From contig NZ_JAPJZI010000001.1 of NCBI RefSeq assembly GCF_027944115.1, positions 434,001 through 498,000 on the forward strand: a stretch of DNA of 64,000 nucleotides, read 5' to 3'. Positions 56,888-64,000 of this stretch are shown in pieces. The translations under genes were made by a program, and so were the position numbers. Within the stretch, counting starts at the first letter, position 1; every line of letters begins with the position of its first letter. Below the pieces are notes generated by a model. That model saw nothing but the letters and a program-made list of their open reading frames with translations. It searched no databases and was not told the DNA's origin. Origin of the DNA: Hoeflea prorocentri. Its GTDB lineage: Bacteria > Pseudomonadota > Alphaproteobacteria > Rhizobiales > Rhizobiaceae.

Positions 56888-58861
56888 ATGCGGTTTGACA
56901 ATAGTTTCCTCGACGAGTTGCGCGACCGGGTGCCGATTTCGGACCTGATCGGCAAGCGTGTCTCGTGGGATAAACGCAAGACCAATGTATCGCGGGGGGA
57001 CTGGTGGGCCTGCTGCCCGTTCCATGGAGAAAAGACCCCGAGCTTTCACTGTGAGGATCGCAAAGGGCGTTACCATTGTTTCGGCTGCGGTGTGTCGGGC
57101 GATCATTTCAGGTTTCTGACCGAACTGGACGGGATGTCCTTTCCGGAGGCCGTCCAGCAGGTGGCCGATATGGCAGGCGTGGCCCTGCCGGCTCCAGATC
57201 CGCGGGCTGCACAAAGGGAGCGCGAGCGGGCGACCCTTTCGGATGTTATGGAGCTTGCGACCCGGTTCTTTCAGGACCGTCTGCAAGCGGCCGACGGTGC
57301 GCCGGCAAGGGCCTATCTGCGCGACCGCGGACTGTCGGGCAAAACCATCGAGACCTTCCGGCTGGGTTTTGCGCCGGACAGCCGCAACGCGCTGAAGGAA
57401 CATCTGGCATCGAAGGGTGTCGAGAAGGAACAGTTCGAGGCCTGTGGTCTGGTTGTCCACGGGCCCGATATTGCGGTCTCCTATGACCGGTTTCGCGACC
57501 GCATCATGTTTCCGATCCTCAGCGCGCGCGAAAAAGTCATTGCCTTCGGCGGACGGGCCATGTCAGCAGACGCTCCGGCAAAATATCTCAATTCCAACGA
57601 GACCGAACTCTTTCACAAGGGCAGGGTGCTTTACAATTTTGCCCGGGCGCGGCGCGGGGCGCAGGGTGCGGACGGGGCCGGGACCGTCATTGCCGTTGAA
57701 GGTTATATGGACGTTATCGCCCTGCATCAGGCGGGCATCGAGCATGCGGTTGCACCGCTCGGAACGGCATTGACCGACAATCAGCTTGAACTCCTTTGGC
57801 GCATCACGCCGGAGCCGGTCCTGTGCTTTGATGGCGACGAGGCCGGAACTCGCGCCGCCAACCGTGCGGTCGACATTGCGCTGGCCGGATTGCGGCCGGG
57901 GCGATCGGTGCGTTTTGCCGTGCTCCCGGCGGGCAAGGACCCGGACGATCTTGTGCGTGACGAAGGGCGCGCGCCCTTCGATGCCGTCATGAAGGCGGCC
58001 CGGCCGCTCGCCGACATGGTCTGGATGCGCGAGACCGCAGCGGGCGTCTTTGACACGCCGGAACGAAAGGCAGCGCTTGAAGCGGCGTTCGGGCGCGTGA
58101 CCGCGGCGATCGGCGACGAGAGCGTGCGGCGTCACTATGTTCAGGATATGCGCGAGCGGCTCAACGCTTTTTTCGAAAGTCGTCAGCCTCAACAGGGTGT
58201 GCGTGACGGGCGTGGCGGTTTCAGCCGCGGCGCCGGTAGACAGGGCGCCCAGCGTGGCGCGAGAGCTGCCCGGCGCTATGCCATGACCAATCAGCTGGCG
58301 CGCTCCACACTTGTGCGCGGCCTTTCGGCGGTTCCGTCCCTCAGGGACAGCGTCATCGTCTTCACGCTCATCAATCACCCGGCGCTGATCGCCAGCGAGT
58401 TCGATGACGTGTCCTCCCTGGAATTCGATCATCAACTGCTTGACCGGCTGCTTGGCCGGCTGATGGATTTCGGCTCCGAGGGCGAAGCGCCGCAAGGCGA
58501 GGCGGTGCGGGCGCAGCTTCATGCCGAAGGGTTCGAAGAACTGACGGGCCAGATGGAGCGGCAGATCCGCAATGCGCGCATCTGGACTGCGACCGGCGAG
58601 GCCGCCCTTGAGGATGCGCGGGAGGGCTTTCTTCAGGCGCTGGCGCTCTACCAGCGTTCACGGGCTCTCAGGCTTGAGAAGGTCGAGCTGGAACGCGACA
58701 TCGCCGAAGCCACGGAAAGCGGCGATGGGGACGCGCTTCCGCAGCTAATGCGCTCGCTGCAATCGGTGCAGAACGAGTATAACCGGCTGGAGCAGCAGGA
58801 GGCGATTATTGACGGCTTCGGCGTGCTTTCCGGACGGGTGCGCGGAGCCGCCGGAAATTAG
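56888..58861 (+). CDS. dnaG: DNA primase
   Basis: 657 residues. N-terminal CHC2 zinc finger (CPFHGEKTPSFHCEDRKGRY..CFGC), RNA-polymerase core with Toprim motifs EGYMDVIALHQ and FDGDEAG, and a C-terminal DnaB-binding domain. Makes replication primers. ATG 56888 starts the conserved MRFDNSFLDELR; AGGAG lies 10 bases ahead. Upstream of rpoD, as usual in rhizobia, but separated by a 509-base gap. Confidence 0.97.
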   Translation: MRFDNSFLDELRDRVPISDLIGKRVSWDKRKTNVSRGDWWACCPFHGEKTPSFHCEDRKGRYHCFGCGVSGDHFRFLTELDGMSFPEAVQQVADMAGVALPAPDPRAAQRERERATLSDVMELATRFFQDRLQAADGAPARAYLRDRGLSGKTIETFRLGFAPDSRNALKEHLASKGVEKEQFEACGLVVHGPDIAVSYDRFRDRIMFPILSAREKVIAFGGRAMSADAPAKYLNSNETELFHKGRVLYNFARARRGAQGADGAGTVIAVEGYMDVIALHQAGIEHAVAPLGTALTDNQLELLWRITPEPVLCFDGDEAGTRAANRAVDIALAGLRPGRSVRFAVLPAGKDPDDLVRDEGRAPFDAVMKAARPLADMVWMRETAAGVFDTPERKAALEAAFGRVTAAIGDESVRRHYVQDMRERLNAFFESRQPQQGVRDGRGGFSRGAGRQGAQRGARAARRYAMTNQLARSTLVRGLSAVPSLRDSVIVFTLINHPALIASEFDDVSSLEFDHQLLDRLLGRLMDFGSEGEAPQGEAVRAQLHAEGFEELTGQMERQIRNARIWTATGEAALEDAREGFLQALALYQRSRALRLEKVELERDIAEATESGDGDALPQLMRSLQSVQNEYNRLEQQEAIIDGFGVLSGRVRGAAGN

Positions 58862-58904
58862 CCCTTCATGCTCTTGTATTGAATGGGGCGCCCCCTAAAT
58901 AGTT

Positions 58905-58948
58905 TTTCAGGCAGAATGCGGACAGGCGCTACGGGCCTGCTCCTGAAA
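58905..58948 (+). other. Structured segment downstream of dnaG
   Basis: Nested inverted repeats: outer TTTCAGG / CCTGAAA (58905-58911 and 58942-58948) enclosing CAGGC / GCCTG. Together with the GGGGCGCCCC palindrome just before, this suggests a folded RNA, either a dnaG trailer or a small RNA. Confidence 0.35.
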
Positions 58949-59052
58949 TCAGATGAGGCTGCCGCACACAACACCAGTTTCCGGGATGCAGATGTGTCCG
59001 GGACGGTTTTTTGATTTTCCGCCGTAAGGGCGACGTGTTTGGGTGAATAGCG

Positions 59053-59091
59053 CTGTTTTTTGGAGATTCTGCTCAAAAAACAGGCTTTTTT
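59053..59091 (+). terminator. Intrinsic terminator in the dnaG-rpoD gap
   Basis: Perfect 10-base-pair stem CTGTTTTTTG / CAAAAAACAG (59053-59062 and 59074-59083), 11-base loop, then GCTTTTTT. It lies 190 bases after dnaG and before rpoD. It could end dnaG or an independent small RNA. Confidence 0.65.
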
Positions 59092-59250
59092 CGCCCGCTG
59101 CGCTTGACGGACGGACAAATTAACGGAATCACCTCAGTGGCGAGAAATTTCAATTGGTCAAGCAAATTGAAAAGTTGTGCACTGGCGCAGAAACAGCGGA
59201 TCGGGTGCGGCGGTCACGGCTCAGGCTTCGGGCACAGCCACCATCCATGG

Positions 59251-59265
59251 TTAATCGGGAATTAA
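59251..59265. promoter_or_regulatory. CtrA-type binding site upstream of rpoD
   Basis: TTAA-TCGGGAA-TTAA, a perfect match to the TTAA-N7-TTAA consensus bound by the cell-cycle regulator CtrA in alphaproteobacteria, 106-120 bases before the rpoD ATG. CtrA itself is not in this window. Confidence 0.5.
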
Positions 59266-59370
59266 ACATCACACCTGTATTGAGTTCATAAGCCGATTCG
59301 GTCGGAACGGTTCGGCACCGCTGGATGCCGGGCCGGGCGATGTGATGTGCTAAGGAAAGTGACGGATTAT

Positions 59371-61401
<2,031 letters not shown>

Positions 61402-61422
61402 GAGACACAGCTAACGAACCAG

Positions 61423-61447
61423 GGGCGGCTTTCGGGCCGCCCGTTTT
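61423..61447 (+). terminator. Intrinsic terminator after rpoD
   Basis: GGGCGGC / GCCGCCC stem (61423-61429 and 61436-61442), 6-base loop TTTCGG, then GTTTTG. 21 bases past the rpoD stop. Confidence 0.85.
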
Positions 61448-61459
61448 GTAAGCAGATCG

Positions 61460-61867
61460 ATGCAGACGCAGATCGCAATAGAAACAAACGGGCAGGGGCT
61501 CTACGAGTTCACCCGCGAGGCTGTCCGGTTTGTATCCGAGAGCGGGGCGGAGACTGGCCTGCTCACCGTCTTCGTGCGCCACACCTCCTGTTCCCTGACG
61601 ATCCAGGAAAATGCCGATCCGGACGTCAAACGCGATCTCAGCGAATTCTTCGCCCGGCTCGTGCCGGACAATATGGACTGGCTGCGCCACACGATCGAAG
61701 GGCCGGACGATATGCCCGCCCATATCAAGAGCGCGCTGACGCAGGTGAGCCTTTCCGTTCCCGTAGCGGGCGGCGCGCCGCTGCTCGGCACCTGGCAGGG
61801 CATCTATCTCTTCGAACACCGTCGTGCGCCGCACCGCCGCAGCATCGTGTTACATCTGTCGCCATGA
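61460..61867 (+). CDS. YjbQ-family protein (secondary thiamine-phosphate synthase-like)
   Basis: 135 residues, UPF0047/YjbQ family. FVRHTSCSLTIQENADPDVKRDL and PDDMPAHIKSALT..SLSVPV are family marks with conserved His/Asn residues. E. coli YjbQ has weak thiamine-phosphate synthase activity; the true role is uncertain. Overlaps the GST gene by four bases (ATGA). Confidence 0.9.
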   Translation: MQTQIAIETNGQGLYEFTREAVRFVSESGAETGLLTVFVRHTSCSLTIQENADPDVKRDLSEFFARLVPDNMDWLRHTIEGPDDMPAHIKSALTQVSLSVPVAGGAPLLGTWQGIYLFEHRRAPHRRSIVLHLSP

Positions 61868-62511
61868 CGCTGCCGGTCTTTTACAGTTTCCGCCGCTGCC
61901 CTTACGCCATGCGCGCGCGGCTTGCGCTGCGCTCCAGCGGCACGGCGGTGGAACTGCGCGAGGTGCTGTTGCGCGACAAGGCTCCGGAATTTCTGGATGC
62001 CTCTCCCTCGGCCACAGTGCCGACGCTTGTTCAGGGCGATGGCGATGTGCTCGACGAGAGCCTCGACATCATGCTGTGGGCGCTGGACGGCAATGACCCG
62101 GAGGGCTGGCTGACGCCCGAGACCGGCTCGCGAGATGCGATGCTGGCCCTGATCGAAGCAATGGACGGCCCGTTCAAAGAGAGCCTCGACCGCTACAAAT
62201 ACGGGACGCGTTATCCGGGCTGCGATCCGCTGGAAGAGCGGGCGAAGGCGGCGGCCATTCTGCGCGGGCTGGAGGAGCAGTTGCAGCCCGGCGGCTATCT
62301 CTTCGGCGGTCGGATAAGCCTGGCCGATATGGCGATCCTTCCCTTCATCCGCCAGTTCGCCAATACCGACCGCGCCTGGTTCGACGGCGAGGACTGGCCG
62401 GCCTTGCGGGTATGGCTGGAGCGTTTCGAAACGTCCGAACGCTTTGCCGCGATCATGGACAAATATCCCAAATGGCAGTCGGGTGATGCGGTGACTGTGT
62501 TTGGCGACTAA
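61864..62511 (+). CDS. Glutathione S-transferase family protein
   Basis: 215 residues. Thioredoxin-like N-terminal domain with FRRCPYAMRARLAL (catalytic Cys-Pro-Tyr) and the SATVPTL..DGDVLDESLDIM glutathione-site motif, then an all-helical C-terminal domain (GGRISLADMAILPFIRQF). Cys in place of Ser/Tyr suggests thiol-transfer or dehalogenase/omega-type chemistry. Start overlaps the yjbQ-like stop. Confidence 0.88.
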   Translation: MTLPVFYSFRRCPYAMRARLALRSSGTAVELREVLLRDKAPEFLDASPSATVPTLVQGDGDVLDESLDIMLWALDGNDPEGWLTPETGSRDAMLALIEAMDGPFKESLDRYKYGTRYPGCDPLEERAKAAAILRGLEEQLQPGGYLFGGRISLADMAILPFIRQFANTDRAWFDGEDWPALRVWLERFETSERFAAIMDKYPKWQSGDAVTVFGD

Positions 62512-62573
62512 GCCTTATTTTGTACAGGTGGTGCCGCCTGCTAATGTCACCTCAGAGCAAATGAGGATTGCCC

Positions 62574-62993
62574 GTGGCCGAACAAGAAACCCAACGCCTG
62601 ATCAAGGCCTATCTCGACGCTTTTAACGCCAGCGACAGCGAGGCGATGCTGGCGCTGCTTGCCGAGGATGTCATTCACGATATCAATCAGGGCGGGCGCG
62701 AGATCGGCCGTGAGAAATTCCGCTGGTTCAATGCCGGAATGGCGCGGCATTACGCCGAGGAACTGAGCGACATTGCCATCATGGTCGCACCCGGCGGCGG
62801 CCGTGCGGCGGCGGAGTTCACCGTGCGCGGCACCTATCTGCAGACGGCCGAGGGCCTGCCGCCGGCGAACGGCCAGCGCTACAGCCTTTCGGCCGGTATC
62901 TTCTTCGAGATCGATGACGGGCTGATCTCCCGCGTGACGACCTATTATAATCTTGCCGACTGGATCGCCCAGGTGAAGGCGGACAATGACTGA
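62574..62993 (+). CDS. SnoaL/NTF2-like protein
   Basis: 139 residues. ETQRLIKAYLDAFNASDSEA and LLAEDVIHDINQGGREIGRE, then beta strands ending RVTTYYNLADWIAQV, match the ketosteroid-isomerase/NTF2-like fold. Substrate unknown. GTG 62574 lies seven bases after GAGG, better than TTG 62568. Overlaps the following GNAT gene by eight bases. Confidence 0.85.
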   Translation: MAEQETQRLIKAYLDAFNASDSEAMLALLAEDVIHDINQGGREIGREKFRWFNAGMARHYAEELSDIAIMVAPGGGRAAAEFTVRGTYLQTAEGLPPANGQRYSLSAGIFFEIDDGLISRVTTYYNLADWIAQVKADND

Positions 62994-63588
62994 GATCACC
63001 CTGCGCACGCTGACCGGCGCGGCGCTGACCGATGCGCTCGACGATCTCGCCCATCTGCGCATCACAGTCTTTCATGAATGGCCTTATCTTTATGAGGGCG
63101 ACATGGACTACGAGCGCAATTACCTCGCCAAATTCGCCGGCTCCAAGGGCGCCGTGATCATCGGCGCCTATGATGGCGACCGGCTGGTCGGGGCGGCGAC
63201 CGCCGCGCCGCTCGCCGATCATTTCGACGATTTTGCCGGACCTTTCTCGAAACACGGCCTCAAGGCCGAGGACTTTTTCTACTTCGGCGAGTCGGTGCTT
63301 TTGCCGGAGTATCGCGGACACGGTATCGGCGTGCGCTTTTTCGAGGAACGCGAGAAGGCGGCACAGGCTGAAGGCTTCGACCGCATCGTCTTTTGCGGCG
63401 TGATGCGCCCCGACGACCACCCGATGCGCCCGGCAGACTACGTGCCGCTCGACACGTTCTGGCGCAATCGCGGCTATGAAAAGATGGACGGGATCGTGTG
63501 CGACTTCCCCTGGCGCGATATCGGCGACGGGGAGGAAACCCGCAAGCCCATGCAGTTCTGGTCACGGACGCTGGCGGAAGATGGTTGA
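62986..63588 (+). CDS. GNAT-family N-acetyltransferase
   Basis: 200 residues, GNAT fold. VGAATAAPLADHF, the acetyl-CoA-binding LPEYRGHGIGVRFFEEREKAA loop (R-G-H-G-I-G) and FCGVMRPDDHP are visible. Acceptor unknown. Overlaps the SnoaL-like gene and probably shares its transcript; last normal-GC gene before the low-GC edge. Confidence 0.9.
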   Translation: MTEITLRTLTGAALTDALDDLAHLRITVFHEWPYLYEGDMDYERNYLAKFAGSKGAVIIGAYDGDRLVGAATAAPLADHFDDFAGPFSKHGLKAEDFFYFGESVLLPEYRGHGIGVRFFEEREKAAQAEGFDRIVFCGVMRPDDHPMRPADYVPLDTFWRNRGYEKMDGIVCDFPWRDIGDGEETRKPMQFWSRTLAEDG

Positions 63589-63833
63589 GGGAAGAGTGTT
63601 CGCAAGGATCTATTAATGCCCCCATGCGGAATGCGTTGCAACTTATGATTTAGCAGTAAATTCTGACATGCTAGTCGAAAGGGCCTGCCGCCTCTTCTGC
63701 ACGCGGCTTTGGTTGTTTGATTTCGCAATCACTTGAGTGGTGAGATATCGCCAAGGGCGGGGAAGCAATCAATGAACTTAAGCAATGACTGACTAGCCAA
63801 ATTGCAAACGACTTACCGTTGAATGAGAAAATA
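63589..63833. other. Falling-GC intergenic stretch before the window edge
   Basis: About 245 bases without a gene; GC is intermediate between the core DNA and the AT-rich end. No tRNA, direct repeat or transposase trace was seen that would mark an integration point, though the other end is outside the window. Confidence 0.4.
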
Positions 63834-64000
63834 ATGATGACCAAAGATATAAAGAGAGAGTATGCATATATATTTAATAAAAAGAAATTTTCTACATTTA
63901 TGCAACTTTATATTATTATTTATATACTAATATTGATAATATCGTACTATATAAATTTCATATTTGAGTTTTATAAAAATATTTCTCTTTTCTACGTTTT
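63834..64000 (+). CDS. Partial ORF, hydrophobic, in about 18% GC DNA
   Basis: Runs off the right edge. Two tandem ATG codons (63834 and 63837) begin a Lys-rich stretch (MTKDIKREYAYIFNKKKF), followed by a strongly hydrophobic run rich in Ile, Leu and Tyr (LYIIIYILILIISYYINFIF) typical of a membrane helix. No family can be assigned from ~55 residues. Only ~30 of these 167 bases are G or C, against roughly 60% in the rest, so the DNA is almost surely acquired. A GAGAAAA lies before the start as a weak ribosome site. Confidence 0.5.
   Translation, partial: MMTKDIKREYAYIFNKKKFSTFMQLYIIIYILILIISYYINFIFEFYKNISLFYV

Noticed and set aside
58858-59118. 86-codon minus-strand frame in the dnaG-rpoD gap
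   Set aside because: No ribosome binding site, no family resemblance, and it crosses the plus-strand hairpins.
63834-64000. Idea that the edge ORF is a membrane effector of a known defence system
   Set aside because: Only ~55 residues are visible and they show just one membrane helix; no specific family motif can be seen.

Overview
The window looks like a chromosomal segment of an alphaproteobacterium of the order Hyphomicrobiales (Rhizobiales), most likely Rhizobiaceae or a close relative such as Hoeflea or Martelella. The evidence is the order of housekeeping genes (petABC-apt; ychF-pth-rplY-prs; lgt-methyltransferase-pgeF; trxB-lsrB / lrp / lpsB-greA / carB; dnaG-rpoD), rhizobial protein types (LsrB-like and LpsB-like proteins, a BA14K protein, an acidic-tailed L25) and high GC. 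The genus cannot be fixed by eye. Coding density is high and almost all genes are intact. No tRNA, rRNA, insertion sequence or CRISPR array was seen.

Layout. 0.5-6.8 kb: two half-size ABC exporters flanking a large MscS-type channel. 7.0-10.4 kb: the cytochrome bc1 complex (petABC), a terminator, then apt. 10.5-13.2 kb: a secreted serine hydrolase, two overlapping MaoC hydratase genes and a membrane protein. 13.3-15.8 kb: ychF, pth, rplY. 16-17.3 kb: an exported YHS protein divergent from a TetR regulator, with a palindrome between them. 17.3-23.1 kb (minus strand): lgt, NDUFAF7-type methyltransferase, pgeF, a creatinase-like M24 protein, a repeat-bearing lipoprotein and prs. 23.2-25.5 kb: ubiK-like, YbjN-like, proC, CsaA-like. 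25.6-30.9 kb: S9 peptidase, a fabI / half-MaoC / ackA unit, and a lone P-loop protein. 31-35.6 kb: EnvZ/OmpR-type pair, MarR regulator, branched-chain aminotransferase, glyoxalase II-like hydrolase. 35.6-41.3 kb: cell-envelope and accessory genes (BA14K, cold-shock protein, EamA transporter, DUF1499, soluble sugar dehydrogenase, EAL protein). 41.5-54.8 kb: aspartate aminotransferase, msrP, lsrB-trxB, lrp, lpsB-greA, carB, carA, with an XRE protein and a YpfJ metallopeptidase between the car genes. 55.1-61.4 kb: YqeY, an atypical LuxR solo, dnaG, rpoD. 61.5-63.6 kb: a compact run of small enzymes (YjbQ, GST, SnoaL-like, GNAT).

The genes form a core set: respiration (bc1), nucleotide supply (prs, apt, carAB), translation and replication (ychF, pth, rplY, dnaG, rpoD, greA), lipoprotein and LPS assembly (lgt, lpsB), and redox/periplasm repair (trxB, lsrB, msrP). 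No complete new defence or metabolic system is visible. The places most worth a second look are: the last ~170 bases, where GC drops to about 18% and a hydrophobic ORF runs off the edge (probable border of acquired DNA); the fabI / half-MaoC / ackA unit, in which the expected phosphotransacetylase is missing; a LuxR solo that has lost key signal-binding residues; a possible small-RNA locus downstream of msrP on the minus strand; and the structured 509-base dnaG-rpoD gap with a perfect CtrA-type TTAA-N7-TTAA site.
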